Source: an uncultured Lachnospiraceae bacterium
GTDB taxonomy: Bacteria; Bacillota; Clostridia; Lachnospirales; Lachnospiraceae
NCBI GenBank assembly: GCA_902793685.1
Contig: CADBEN010000001.1
Span: 124,001 to 188,000, forward strand
Length of the DNA stretch: 64,000 bases
Reading direction: 5' to 3'
Part shown: one piece after another, positions 25,646 through 35,719 of the stretch
How positions within the stretch are numbered: position 1 is the first letter of the stretch
Layout: each line of letters begins with the position of its first letter
Notes under the pieces: generated by a model
The model's input: only the letters and a program-made list of their open reading frames with translations
Database searches by the model: none
What the model was told of the DNA's origin: nothing
Made by a program: the position numbers and the translations under genes

Positions 25646-26578
25646 TCAGGCTCTCTTCCACTTTGCTCCGGATGCCCTGCGGATGGAGCGGACCACCAGT
25701 CCGTCCGGACCCGCGTCGGTTCCGGCCGCTTCCATAATGGCAGCGGTGATGACTGCGACGAGCTGCGGATCGATCGCACTGTCCGCTGCGGCGACCGCCG
25801 CGGAAAGGACTGCGATCAGCTGCGGATCCAGACCGGTATCTTCCGCCTTGGCAGGCGTTTCTTCCGTCTTCTCCGGGATCAGCTCGATCTTCACGCCCTC
25901 CGGAATGACCGCTGCGCGGACCATCTCGGGAGTGATTCTCTTGGAAACATTCTTTGCCACGCCGGGAAGCTTCTTTGTCTTCTCGACCAGGGCTGCGTAC
26001 TCGGCATCCGCCTTCTTCTTCTTTTCAATGCCTTCCGCGAAGACGTTGATGACCTTGAAGCGGCTGATGATGAATGCGATGAACAGCAGGACCGCGAACA
26101 CGGTTCCCATGCCGATGATCATGTTGAAGAACGCGCTCTCAAGCTTCTCGGAAAGGGTCTCCACCTTCTCAAAGCTGAACCGGGTGAATTTTCCCTGATC
26201 GTCAAATCCGATGGCGACGTCGGCCTGGCGCTCTCCGCAGGTGATCTGCACATTTGCCTGGTAACCGTCATCGACCGCGATGACCTTGGTGGAATCCATT
26301 GAGACGAAGGGACCCAGCTCGCTGCGGAGCTGTTTCCAGCTCTGCAGGCCCGCTGCAAGGACCGGATCTCCCATCAGCTCCGCCTGTCCGGCGTAGTTGT
26401 CCAGAGATGCGTCGTCCAGCGTCACAACGGACTGTAAGACCTGTTCGGCGACGGAACGCACCATGGCTTCATCTTCCGCGGAAACCGTCTTTGCCGCGTA
26501 AGCGGTGGTGAGGGTCCCGAGGATGACGGTCATGCAGAGCAGCGCCGCCAGAAATATTCTCTTGATTTTCTGCTTCAT
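25646..26578 (-). CDS. OadG-family sodium pump decarboxylase gamma subunit, enlarged
   Basis: 310 residues, far longer than classical OadG (~80-100). Signal peptide (1-29, cut after AYA); an extracytoplasmic domain (~30-150) with DDASLDNYAGQAELMGDP; a membrane helix (~152-171, IIGMGTVFAVLLFIAFII, the OadG motif); a cytoplasmic Lys/Glu and Pro-rich tail ending GLVVRSIRRASGAKW, typical of MmdD/OadG. It anchors the soluble subunits to OadB. Role of the added outer domain is unknown. Confidence 0.88.
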   Translation of the reverse strand: MKQKIKRIFLAALLCMTVILGTLTTAYAAKTVSAEDEAMVRSVAEQVLQSVVTLDDASLDNYAGQAELMGDPVLAAGLQSWKQLRSELGPFVSMDSTKVIAVDDGYQANVQITCGERQADVAIGFDDQGKFTRFSFEKVETLSEKLESAFFNMIIGMGTVFAVLLFIAFIISRFKVINVFAEGIEKKKKADAEYAALVEKTKKLPGVAKNVSKRITPEMVRAAVIPEGVKIELIPEKTEETPAKAEDTGLDPQLIAVLSAAVAAADSAIDPQLVAVITAAIMEAAGTDAGPDGLVVRSIRRASGAKWKRA

Positions 26579-26591
26579 GCCTGCACCTCGC

Positions 26592-27998
26592 TTACACAGT
26601 ACCGTGCTTCTTTACGGGCCGGTCCTCTCTCTTGGTGAACAGCATTTCAAAAGCGGCGATGACTCTCTTTCTGGTGACAGACGCGTCGATGATGTCGTCG
26701 ACATATCCGCGTCTTGCGGCGCCTGCCGCGCTGGCCTGAAGTTCGGTGTACTCCGCGACCTTCTCGCTGTAAAGCTCCGCACGGTTCTCCGCAGTCTCAA
26801 GCTCGGACGCGTAGATGATCTTGACGGCATTGCCTGCTTCCATCAGTGCGATGGACGCGTTCGGCCATGCGTAGACGATGTCCGCGCCGAGGGCCTTGGA
26901 AGCCATGGTGATGTAGGAGGAGCCGTAGGCCGGTCCGGTGATGACAGCGACCTTAGGGACGGTGGCGTTCGCATACGCGAAGGTGAGCGCCGCAGCCTTT
27001 CTGGCGAGCATCTTCTCGGTGTCGACGTTCTTCCTGAATCCGGTGGTGTTTACAATGGTGAGGACCGGGATATTGAAGGCGTCGCAGAAATTCACGAAGC
27101 GTGCCGCCTTGTCCAGACCCTTCCAGCAGGTCTCCTGCTTTGCGTTTGCCACGACGCCGACGGTGCAGCCGTTGAGGCGGATAAACGCAGTCATGGTGCA
27201 GTAGCCGAAGTCCTTGCCGGGCTCACAGACGAAGCCGTCATCGGAAATGGCCTTGACCAGAGCTGCCGTGTCAGCCGTGTCTGCTTCGCTGATCAGACGG
27301 TTCAGGCTGTCGGTGCACTCCTCATAGGACATGTCGTCTTCGTTGTTTGCCGGAAGGATCGTCACCAGCGCGCGGATCCCCTCAAAGATCTCCTCCTCGG
27401 TGCCGGTAAAGTCGGCGATGCCGCTCTCGTTGCTCTGGAATTCTGCCGTCGTGTTGTCGAGATCCTTTTCGGTGTTTCCTTCAATGGCATTCGGAGAATG
27501 GATGAAGATCTTTGCATTTTCACTCTCCATAAAAGTGAAGTCCGCCATTGCCGCGCTGACTGCCATGCCCGCGCCGCAGGTGCCGAACACGGCCTGGATC
27601 TGCGGTACGACGCCGTTCGCAAGCGCCTGGCAGCGGTACAGCTCGCCGAACGCGTTCAGCGCGTCGGTGGCTTCCTGCAGGCGAAGACCGGAACAGTCGA
27701 TCAGGCCGATGACAGGCGCACCCATCTTCATGGCCATCTCATACATGCGGACGATCTTCTTTGCATGCATCTCGCCGACGGAACCGCCGAGGACGGATGC
27801 ATCCTGGCTGTAGACGTATACGAGACGGTCGTCAATGGTTCCGTAGCCGGTCACGACGCCGTCTGCCGGTGTTTCCTGATCCGCCAGATTGAAGTCGGTG
27901 CCACGCGCCGTTACGAAGGCGCCGATCTCCACGAAACTGTCTTTGTCAAGCAGTCCGCGGATTCTCTTTGCCGCCGTTGAATCATTGGAATGACTCAT
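26592..27998 (-). CDS. mmdA: Acyl-CoA carboxyltransferase, methylmalonyl-CoA decarboxylase alpha / 12S type
   Basis: 468 residues, crotonase-fold carboxyltransferase. Landmarks: YSQDASVLGGSVGEMHAKK, GLIDCSGLRLQE, GTCGAGMAVSAAM and NTTGFRKN, with an acyl-CoA-type GPAYGSSYITM. It transfers CO2 between a malonyl-CoA-type thioester and biotin. First gene of the operon with OadG-like, BCCP, OadB and OadA-like genes. Together with the 5S-type subunit it could form a transcarboxylase; alone with BCCP/OadB/G a methylmalonyl-CoA decarboxylase. Confidence 0.88.
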   Translation of the reverse strand: MSHSNDSTAAKRIRGLLDKDSFVEIGAFVTARGTDFNLADQETPADGVVTGYGTIDDRLVYVYSQDASVLGGSVGEMHAKKIVRMYEMAMKMGAPVIGLIDCSGLRLQEATDALNAFGELYRCQALANGVVPQIQAVFGTCGAGMAVSAAMADFTFMESENAKIFIHSPNAIEGNTEKDLDNTTAEFQSNESGIADFTGTEEEIFEGIRALVTILPANNEDDMSYEECTDSLNRLISEADTADTAALVKAISDDGFVCEPGKDFGYCTMTAFIRLNGCTVGVVANAKQETCWKGLDKAARFVNFCDAFNIPVLTIVNTTGFRKNVDTEKMLARKAAALTFAYANATVPKVAVITGPAYGSSYITMASKALGADIVYAWPNASIALMEAGNAVKIIYASELETAENRAELYSEKVAEYTELQASAAGAARRGYVDDIIDASVTRKRVIAAFEMLFTKREDRPVKKHGTV

Positions 27999-28043
27999 TG
28001 TTGCAACCTCCGTTAGTAATATTTACAAAATGGTACATATAAC

Positions 28044-28072
28044 ATTTTAATCTTTCAGACCATTAAAAACAA
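28044..28072 (-). promoter_or_regulatory. Promoter of the Na+-pump decarboxylase operon
   Basis: Minus strand TTGTTT (28072-28067), 17 bp, TAAAAT (28049-28044); start about 40 nt before the ATG at 27998. Confidence 0.7.
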
Positions 28073-28161
28073 CCCTGATTCCCCAGATTCCGGGCTTCCC
28101 GGCCATAATAAATAAGAGCTGTCGTTATAAGATTACTGTAATACCTGTTTACCGCGAAAGA

Positions 28162-28189
28162 GCTGCCGCATTCCGGAAAATGCGGCAGC
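28162..28189 (-). terminator. Terminator of ilvC
   Basis: GCTGCCGCATT/AATGCGGCAGC, 11-bp perfect stem with a 6-nt loop, then TCTTTC on the minus strand. Confidence 0.75.
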
Positions 28190-28219
28190 CCTGCAGAGTT
28201 GATCTGTAATAAAGAGCGG

Positions 28220-29308
<1,089 letters not shown>

Positions 29309-29389
29309 TCAGTCCGCCTCTGGGGCTGTTCCTTTGACTTACTGCGGAAACACTCTGCGCTGCGCGGAAATAATGCCGCGGTGCGGGTG

Positions 29390-29887
29390 TCAGTTGAAAT
29401 AGCGGACATCGTCCGCGCCTCTGGAAAGGCCGGTGACGCCGGTGCGCGCCAGCTCCAGGATCTCGTAGTCGTCCAGCAGGCCGATCAGCGCGTCCAGCTT
29501 GCTCTGGTCTCCCGTCAGCATGATGGTCAGGGAATCCTTGCCCACGTCGACGATGCTTGCGCGGAAGATGTTGACGACCGCCGTGATGGATTCCCGCTGC
29601 TGGGAATTTGCCCGAACCTTGATCATCATCAGTTCGCGGTAGACGCTCTTGCCCTCCCGGAGCCGCTTGATGTCCCTGACGTCCTCCAGCTTTCTGAGCT
29701 GTTTTTCGATCTGCTCGATGATGTCGTGGTCTCCGGAGGTCACGATGGTGATCCTGGTGAAACGGGGGTCCGCCGTCGTACCTGCGGTAATGCTGTCGAT
29801 GTTGTAGCCGCGGCGGGTAAACAGTCCGGCGATCCGGCTCAGGACGCCGGCGGTATTGTCGACAAGAAGTGAAAGAACGACCTTCAT
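29390..29887 (-). CDS. ilvN: Acetolactate synthase regulatory (small) subunit
   Basis: 165 residues: ACT domain (LSLLVDNTAGVLSRIAGLFTRRGYNIDSI) and the C-terminal ALS regulatory domain. It confers valine feedback on the catalytic subunit, which is not in this window. GCGGAGG precedes the ATG. No T-box or leader peptide was recognised upstream. Confidence 0.96.
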   Translation of the reverse strand: MKVVLSLLVDNTAGVLSRIAGLFTRRGYNIDSITAGTTADPRFTRITIVTSGDHDIIEQIEKQLRKLEDVRDIKRLREGKSVYRELMMIKVRANSQQRESITAVVNIFRASIVDVGKDSLTIMLTGDQSKLDALIGLLDDYEILELARTGVTGLSRGADDVRYFN

Positions 29888-29921
29888 TTATGTAAAGCCT
29901 CCGCGTGAATATTTAAAAATA

Positions 29922-29950
29922 AATATAGCAATTCAATGTATAAAAGTCAA
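29922..29950 (-). promoter_or_regulatory. ilvN-ilvC promoter
   Basis: Minus strand TTGACT (29950-29945), 17 bp, TATATT (29927-29922) with TGC extension. Confidence 0.8.
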
Positions 29951-29951
29951 C

Positions 29952-29998
29952 GAAAAAGAAGGCCGCCGTTTCCGTTCTGTCCCGGATCCGGCAGCCTT
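29952..29998 (-). terminator. Terminator of the NUDIX-folA-nfnAB operon
   Basis: AAGGCCGCCG (29959-29968) pairs with CGGCAGCCTT (29989-29998) with one wobble; the minus transcript then reads CTTTTTC. Confidence 0.8.
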
Positions 29999-30025
29999 CC
30001 GATGATCACTGTTTAAGGTTCATGG

Positions 30026-31423
30026 TCAAGCCTGACGCTTTTTCGTGAGATATTCATCGATTCCCTTCGCGGCAGCCTTGCCTGCGCCCATGGCCAGGAT
30101 GACCGTCGCGGCACCGGAGACCGCGTCGCCGCCGGCAAACACGCCCTCGCGGCTGGTCTGTCCGACTGCCTCGTCCGCGACGATGCAGCCCTTGCGGGTG
30201 GTCTCAAGACCCTTGGTCGTGGAACTGATCAGCGGGTTCGGACTGGTGCCGAGAGACATGATCACGGTGTCGCACTCGATCTCATACTCGCTGCCCGGGA
30301 TCTCCACCGGACGTCTGCGTCCGCTGGCATCCGGCTCTCCAAGCTCCATCTTGATGATGCGGCAGCCCTTGACCCAGCCGTTCTCATCCGCCAGGATCTC
30401 CACCGGATTCTGCAGGAGGTCAAAGATGATGCCCTCTTCCTTGGCGTGATGGACTTCCTCCACACGGGCGGGAAGCTCCTTCTCGCTTCTTCTGTAGACC
30501 ACGTGGACCTCGGCGCCGAGACGCAGAGCGGTTCTCGCGGCGTCCATGGCGACGTTTCCGCCGCCGACGACCACGACCTTCTTTCCGCAGTGGATCGGGG
30601 TGTCGTGATCATCGCGGAATGCCTTCATCAGGTTGTTTCTGGTGAGGAACTCGTTGGCGGAGAACACGCCGCTGGCGGTCTCGCCCGGGATGTTCATGAA
30701 CATCGGCAGGCCTGCGCCGGAGCCGATGAAAACAGCCTCGAAGCCCTCTTCGTCCATCAGCTCGTCGATGGACACGGACTTTCCGATGATGCAGTCATTC
30801 TCGATCTCGACGCCCAGCTTTTTCACGTTCTCGACCTCGGCCTTCACCACCGCGTCCTTCGGAAGACGGAATTCCGGGATGCCGTAGACCAGAACGCCGC
30901 CGTTTTCATGCAGTGCTTCGAAGATCTTTACGTCGTATCCGAGCTTTGCCAGATCTCCCGCGCAGGTCAGTCCGGCCGGGCCGGCGCCGATGACAGCGAC
31001 CTTCTGGCCCTTCTTCTCCGGATGGAACTCCGCGACGACCTTGTTCTCTCTTGCCCAGTCAGCCACGAAACGCTCCAGCTTTCCGATGGCGACCGCCTCG
31101 CCCTTGATTCCGCGGACACAGACGCCCTCGCACTGGGTCTCCTGCGGGCAGACACGTCCGCAGACCGCCGGCAGCGCGGAGCTCTGGGCGATGATGCCTG
31201 CCGCAGCCGCGAAATTACGGTTCTTCACCTCCGTGATGAACGCCGGGATGTTGATGCTGACAGGACATCCCTGCATGCAGCGCGGATTTTTGCAGTTCAG
31301 GCAGCGGGAGGCTTCCGCCACTGCCTCTTCTTCATTGTATCCGAGGCAGACCTCGTCAAAATTCTTTGCTCTTACCAGCGGCTCCTGCTCGCGGACAGGA
31401 ACTTTCTTCATCATATCCATCAC
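30026..31423 (-). CDS. gltA: NADPH-binding glutamate synthase-like / NfnB subunit
   Basis: 465 residues. N-terminal [4Fe-4S] ligands Cys41, 44, 49, 53 (RCLNCKNPRCMQGC) and a second Cys set near 87-104 (CGRVCPQETQCEGVC); FAD site VIGAGPAGLTCAG; NADPH site VVGGGNVAMDAA. The ATG overlaps the stop of the NfnA-like gene (ATGA). This pairing is typical of NfnAB, which bifurcates electrons between NADH, ferredoxin and NADPH. Databases often name it NADPH-dependent glutamate synthase; the neighbour favours NfnB. Confidence 0.92.
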   Translation of the reverse strand: MMDMMKKVPVREQEPLVRAKNFDEVCLGYNEEEAVAEASRCLNCKNPRCMQGCPVSINIPAFITEVKNRNFAAAAGIIAQSSALPAVCGRVCPQETQCEGVCVRGIKGEAVAIGKLERFVADWARENKVVAEFHPEKKGQKVAVIGAGPAGLTCAGDLAKLGYDVKIFEALHENGGVLVYGIPEFRLPKDAVVKAEVENVKKLGVEIENDCIIGKSVSIDELMDEEGFEAVFIGSGAGLPMFMNIPGETASGVFSANEFLTRNNLMKAFRDDHDTPIHCGKKVVVVGGGNVAMDAARTALRLGAEVHVVYRRSEKELPARVEEVHHAKEEGIIFDLLQNPVEILADENGWVKGCRIIKMELGEPDASGRRRPVEIPGSEYEIECDTVIMSLGTSPNPLISSTTKGLETTRKGCIVADEAVGQTSREGVFAGGDAVSGAATVILAMGAGKAAAKGIDEYLTKKRQA

Positions 31424-32313
31424 TTGTCACCTCCGCAGTTTCCGCATCCGCCGTGGTGTGTATCGCCTTCCTGCGCCTTCAGGAATGCCCGTCCCTCCTC
31501 GGTCTGGTACATTCTGGAGCGCTTCATTGCCTGGTCAAAATCGATCTCGTGGGCATCGAACTCCGGGCCGTCGACACAGGCGAACTTCACCTTGCCGCCG
31601 ACGATGATACGGCATGCGCCGCACATTCCGGTGCCGTCCACCATGACCGGGTTCATGGAGGCGATGGTCGGGATCCCGAGCTCCTTCGTGAGCTTTGCCG
31701 CGAACTTCATCATGATCATCGGGCCGATGACAACGCAGAGATCATACTTCCGTCCTTCGTTCTTCACCAGGTCCTCGATCTTTGCAGTGACCATGCCGTG
31801 GAAGCCGTAGGAGCCGTCGTCGGTGGTGATGAACAGATGATCGCCGCAGACCGCTTTCATCTCGTCCTCAAGGATCACCAGATCCCTGTTCTTGGAGCCC
31901 TGGACCACGTCCGCGTGGACGCCGTGCTCCGCGAGCCATTTGACCTGCGGATATACCGGTGCCGTGCCTACGCCGCCGGCGACGAACAGGATATTCATTT
32001 TCTGAAGCTCTTCGTCCGTCTTCTCCGTCAGCTCGCTGGGCCTTCCCAGGGGGCCCACAACATCCGCGAAGCAGTCTCCCTCTTCCAGGAACTGCATCCG
32101 GTAGGTGCTGGCGCCGACGACCTGGAATACGATGGTGATGGTGCCTTTTTCCCGGTTATAATCACAGATCGTCAGGGGAATACGCTCCCCTGCCTGGTCG
32201 ATCCGGACGATCAGGAATTCGCCGGGAAGACATTTCTTCGCGACGCGGTCTGCCTGAACTTCCATCAGGAAGATCTTTTCCGCCAGCTTACGCTTTTTCA
32301 GAATTCTGTACAT
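31420..32313 (-). CDS. NfnA-like FAD/NAD(P)-binding ferredoxin:NAD+ subunit
   Basis: 297 residues in the dihydroorotate dehydrogenase electron-transfer (PyrK-like) family. FAD-binding PLTICDYN and a C-terminal [2Fe-2S] site GMCGACRIIVGGKVKFACVDGPEFDA are diagnostic of sulfide dehydrogenase/NfnA. ATG 32313 has GAGGAG 7 nt upstream; a TTG at 32328 is inside that site and rejected. Partner of the following NfnB-like gene. Confidence 0.9.
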   Translation of the reverse strand: MYRILKKRKLAEKIFLMEVQADRVAKKCLPGEFLIVRIDQAGERIPLTICDYNREKGTITIVFQVVGASTYRMQFLEEGDCFADVVGPLGRPSELTEKTDEELQKMNILFVAGGVGTAPVYPQVKWLAEHGVHADVVQGSKNRDLVILEDEMKAVCGDHLFITTDDGSYGFHGMVTAKIEDLVKNEGRKYDLCVVIGPMIMMKFAAKLTKELGIPTIASMNPVMVDGTGMCGACRIIVGGKVKFACVDGPEFDAHEIDFDQAMKRSRMYQTEEGRAFLKAQEGDTHHGGCGNCGGDK

Positions 32314-32349
32314 GATGTTTCTCCTCAAATAATTGCCTTAAGTTGCCGC

Positions 32350-32868
32350 TTACCGGATCCGGTCTGCGCGGATCCTGATATATCTCTGGAAAGTGAAGGG
32401 GAGATCAAAATAGGTCTCCTCTTCGCTCTCATGAAGAAGCTTCCATGACGGATCCCGGTCCAGGGCGGGAAGAAAACTGTCCCCGTCATACCGGTAATCC
32501 ACGGCGGTGATGTCCGCAGTCGCGCACCAGGGCAGGAACTGCCTGAAAATACTCTCGCCGCCGATAATAAACACCTTTTCCGGTGGAAGTGTCTGAAGAA
32601 AGGCAAGGGCTTCTTCAAAGCTCCGGAAGACCCGCACGCCCCTGGGGGCAAATCCCGGATCTCTGGAAAGGACGATGTTCTCCCGGTCGTACAGGGGCTG
32701 CCTTCCCGGCAGAGCGTCGAAGGTCTTTCTCCCCATCACCACCGCCGCGCCCCGCGTCTCCGCGAGAAACAGCTGCCGTTCCTTCGGGATCTGCACCAGC
32801 ATGCGTCCGTTCCTGCCGATGGCCCAGCCGCGGTCCGCAGCGGCAATCAGTCTGAAGCCTTCCGCCAA
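32350..32868 (-). CDS. folA: Dihydrofolate reductase
   Basis: 172 residues, third to be transcribed (-) after NUDIX; makes tetrahydrofolate. Seen: GWAIGRNGRML, VVMGRKTFDALPG, and IIGGESIF. The E. coli Trp22/Asp27 region (PWxLPxD) reads LVQIPKE, so Trp is replaced and Glu probably acts as the proton relay. The TTG at 32868 has GGAGG about 8 nt upstream, inside the last codons of the NUDIX gene. Confidence 0.92.
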   Translation of the reverse strand: MAEGFRLIAAADRGWAIGRNGRMLVQIPKERQLFLAETRGAAVVMGRKTFDALPGRQPLYDRENIVLSRDPGFAPRGVRVFRSFEEALAFLQTLPPEKVFIIGGESIFRQFLPWCATADITAVDYRYDGDSFLPALDRDPSWKLLHESEEETYFDLPFTFQRYIRIRADRIR

Positions 32869-32871
32869 ACC

Positions 32872-33366
32872 TTATTCCTCCGTCTTTTCTTCCGTCTTGT
32901 CTTCTGTTTTCTCCTCTGCCTTTTCCACAGCACCCCAGAGACTGGCCCGCTTCAGTTCCTGATACCTCGCGTAAGCCTTTTCCAGCATGATCTTCTCATT
33001 GGAGAACTTCAGGAGGTGCGCGGCCTCATGATACTTGTAATAGCCGGAATCCATAAAATACTCTTCCCGCTGGGGCTTGCTGTAGTAACTGCCCGCGCTC
33101 ATGAGATACCAGTGGACGCTCTTCTCGATGACCTCTGCCTGAGCATTGAAAGTATACTCACTTTTTCCGATATATTCGACGATCTTTGCCCGGACGCCCG
33201 TCTCCTCATGCACTTCACGGAGCGCAGTCATTTCATGTGTTTCACCGGGTTCCACGGTTCCCTTCGGAAGGACCCATCCCTCGTAGCGGTTTCTGTAATT
33301 CTTGTAAAGAAGAAGAATTTTTCCGTGAAAGATCACGATGCCGCCGCAGCTCGTTGCTTCAACCAT
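32872..33366 (-). CDS. NUDIX hydrolase
   Basis: 164 residues. The NUDIX box GTVEPGETHEMTALREVHEETGV is preceded by the GWVLPKG strand (shown in parts: REVHEETG). Substrate unknown; such proteins often clean nucleotides or dinucleoside polyphosphates. ATG 33366 has AGGAGG upstream. C-terminus is a charged EEKTEDKTEE tail, probably disordered. First gene of the operon with folA and nfnAB. Confidence 0.88.
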   Translation of the reverse strand: MVEATSCGGIVIFHGKILLLYKNYRNRYEGWVLPKGTVEPGETHEMTALREVHEETGVRAKIVEYIGKSEYTFNAQAEVIEKSVHWYLMSAGSYYSKPQREEYFMDSGYYKYHEAAHLLKFSNEKIMLEKAYARYQELKRASLWGAVEKAEEKTEDKTEEKTEE

Positions 33367-33409
33367 TGCAATTCCTCCTGCGCTGACTGTCAAAATATTT
33401 AACCTAGAA

Positions 33410-33438
33410 AGTATACCCTGATATTAATTTTTATTCAA
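33410..33438 (-). promoter_or_regulatory. Promoter of the NUDIX-folA-nfnAB operon
   Basis: Minus strand TTGAAT (33438-33433, within the end of the peptidase U32 gene), 17 bp, TATACT (33415-33410). Confidence 0.75.
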
Positions 33439-35698
33439 CCCCGCGTCTGAAATGCCCCCGGGTAAAGTTTTCGACGGGATCCTTCCCCGGGACATCCCTA
33501 AGGAATGCATCCGCATATCCGCGGACGATGCTGTCAGCCGCCGCGGCGTCTTCGTCGGTGAGAAGGATACGCACCGAGAGGGGTGAAAGCTTACGGACCT
33601 CCTTCTGCATCCCGGCAAGGCTCAGGGGCTGCGCGTTCAGGATCGTATTGTAACAGAAGGCACAGTGGGTCCGGACCGGCATCCGCATTCCGCGCCGGTC
33701 CTCCAGCGTAAGGTACTCCGGTCTGCGGTCGCAGCCGGTGCTGTTCTTTTTCAGGCACTGGGCCGAGACCATCATCGGAAGCCTTCCGTAGACGATCAGT
33801 TCACTGTCCCGGCAGGGAAGCGCCCGGAGTTCCCGTGCGTTCAGTTCCACCGGAAGGGTGAGACGGCCTCCGCCGAGGCGGTGCAGGACCTTCCGCGCCT
33901 CCCGGTTCATGCCGTAGATATTGAAATCAAAACGGAGCTCCGGGCAGAGGATCAGGGCCTCCCGGAAGCAGGCGCGGAGGTATTCCGTCTCCTCAGGGGT
34001 ACGCAGAACAAACCCGTCGAAGCCGGCGGATGTGAGTGCTGTTTTTCTCTCATCAAAATACCGTTCGGCTTCGGTCCGGAAGATCTGCGGCATGCAGAGA
34101 AGCACTTTCCTGCCGGCGGCGTGAAGTCTTCGGACTGTCTCAGCCCATTTTGCCGCGTCGATCCCGTCGGACTCCAGGGAGATCTCTTCCGCATCCGGGA
34201 CCGCAGAGACTGCCTGCAGCTGTTCCGGGGTGCTGACGGTCACATGCAGGACCGGTTTTCTGCCCGGAGCGGCTGTTTCCGTATCTCTGCTGTTCCTCTC
34301 TTCCGTTTCCGTATCTGCACCTGCCCCGGTTTCCGCCCCGGCGCAGGCGGCATTTTCCGCGGGCGGCTGCATCTTCCGCCGTGTCAGGTCAAGGATTTCC
34401 TGCTCCAGCCCGGCAAGGGCATCCCGCCGCAGGGCGTTCAGCTGTCCCACTGGCAGGAACAGGCCGGGTGCGAGATCGATCTTTGTATCTTCCATCCGGA
34501 AACGGGTCCCGCCGGTCTTCTGAAGCCGGGCAGCCACGGAATCCCGCTCAGCACCGGCATTTTTCGCCTGCTCCGGCACCGGACCGGACGCCGTGAAGGA
34601 CAGTTCCCGTCCGGAGATTTCTGCGGTCACAGTCAGTTCCATCGGGCGTCCCGGTACAAACACAGCGGCGCCTCTGACAGGAAGGGTCCGCTCTGTCCGG
34701 ACGAAGGTATTGTCGAGGCAGCGGTTCAGTTCGTCGTTTACTTCCCGGAAATCCGGCTTCTCGCCGAAATAGATCATTTTCGGATCCCCGTGGCAGAAAT
34801 AATAGCCCTCTGTCTGTCCGCCCCGGTCAAAGAGCTCCAGAAGCCTCTTCCGGTCTTCCGGATCCACATGGTATCCTTCCGCTCCTTCCGCAGCGAACAG
34901 ATCCAGATATTTTCTCCAGATGGAGGTGACGCCTGCCGTATAGCGGGGACTCTTCATCCGTCCTTCGATCTTGAAGCTCGTGATGCCTGAAGATACCAGC
35001 TGCGGCACCAGGTCCAGGCTGCAGAGATCCCGGCAGTTCAGGAAGTACTGCGGCTTTTTTCCTTTCGCCGGGCGTCCGTCCCGGAAAAGCTGATAAGGAA
35101 GACGGCAGGGCTGCGCACATCGTCCGCGGTTGCCGCTCCGGCCGCCGATGAGACTGCTCATCAGGCACTGTCCGGAATAGGAATAACAGAGGGCGCCGTG
35201 GACAAAGGTCTCAGTCTCGAGCCCGGTCTCCCGGGCGATCCGAAGCACCTCCGCCAGAGAGAGCTCTCTTGCAGGCACCACCCGGACAACGCCCAGCTCC
35301 TTCAGCTGCGCCGCAAAGCGCGGGCCGGTCACCGTCATCTGGGTGCTGGCATGCAGAGCAAGAAGCGGGAAGTGCTGCCGCAGCACCGACAGGACGCCCA
35401 GGTCCTGCACGATCGCGGCATCCAGTCCCGCCTCGTAATAGGGTCTCATGTAAGAATCAAGCTCCGCCAGCTCATCGTCCCGGAGCAGGGTATTCACGGT
35501 CAGGTGGATCCGGGTACCGAAGAGATGGGCATAGGCGATACCGTCCAGAAGAACGTCCTCCGCCGGGTTGTCCGCGTAAGCGCGGGCCCCGAAGCGGCTG
35601 CCGCCGACATAGACCGCGTCCGCCCCGGCATTTACCGCCGCCCGGAGACTTTCCGGGGATCCGGCCGGGGCCAGGAGCTCTGTCTTAAACTGTTTCAT
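33431..35698 (-). CDS. Peptidase U32 family protein (with DUF3656-type C-terminus)
   Basis: 755 residues. The U32 signature is seen as ETFVHGALCYSYSGQCLMSS followed by SGNRGRCAQPCRLPY, whose cysteines could bind a cluster or metal. N-terminus ELLAPAGSPESLRAAV is standard. E. coli relatives (RlhA, TrhP) hydroxylate RNA, so a tRNA/rRNA-modification role is as likely as proteolysis. Contains a low-complexity insert (~455-490). Last gene of the ruvA-ruvB-zapA operon. Confidence 0.88.
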   Translation of the reverse strand: MKQFKTELLAPAGSPESLRAAVNAGADAVYVGGSRFGARAYADNPAEDVLLDGIAYAHLFGTRIHLTVNTLLRDDELAELDSYMRPYYEAGLDAAIVQDLGVLSVLRQHFPLLALHASTQMTVTGPRFAAQLKELGVVRVVPARELSLAEVLRIARETGLETETFVHGALCYSYSGQCLMSSLIGGRSGNRGRCAQPCRLPYQLFRDGRPAKGKKPQYFLNCRDLCSLDLVPQLVSSGITSFKIEGRMKSPRYTAGVTSIWRKYLDLFAAEGAEGYHVDPEDRKRLLELFDRGGQTEGYYFCHGDPKMIYFGEKPDFREVNDELNRCLDNTFVRTERTLPVRGAAVFVPGRPMELTVTAEISGRELSFTASGPVPEQAKNAGAERDSVAARLQKTGGTRFRMEDTKIDLAPGLFLPVGQLNALRRDALAGLEQEILDLTRRKMQPPAENAACAGAETGAGADTETEERNSRDTETAAPGRKPVLHVTVSTPEQLQAVSAVPDAEEISLESDGIDAAKWAETVRRLHAAGRKVLLCMPQIFRTEAERYFDERKTALTSAGFDGFVLRTPEETEYLRACFREALILCPELRFDFNIYGMNREARKVLHRLGGGRLTLPVELNARELRALPCRDSELIVYGRLPMMVSAQCLKKNSTGCDRRPEYLTLEDRRGMRMPVRTHCAFCYNTILNAQPLSLAGMQKEVRKLSPLSVRILLTDEDAAAADSIVRGYADAFLRDVPGKDPVENFTRGHFRRGVE

Positions 35699-35719
35699 TT
35701 CAAAAAGCTCCTGTCCGTT

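Noticed and set aside
29888-30025. T-box or leader-peptide attenuator before ilvN
   Set aside because: No T-box sequence or branched-chain codon run was found; only a terminator and a promoter are visible.
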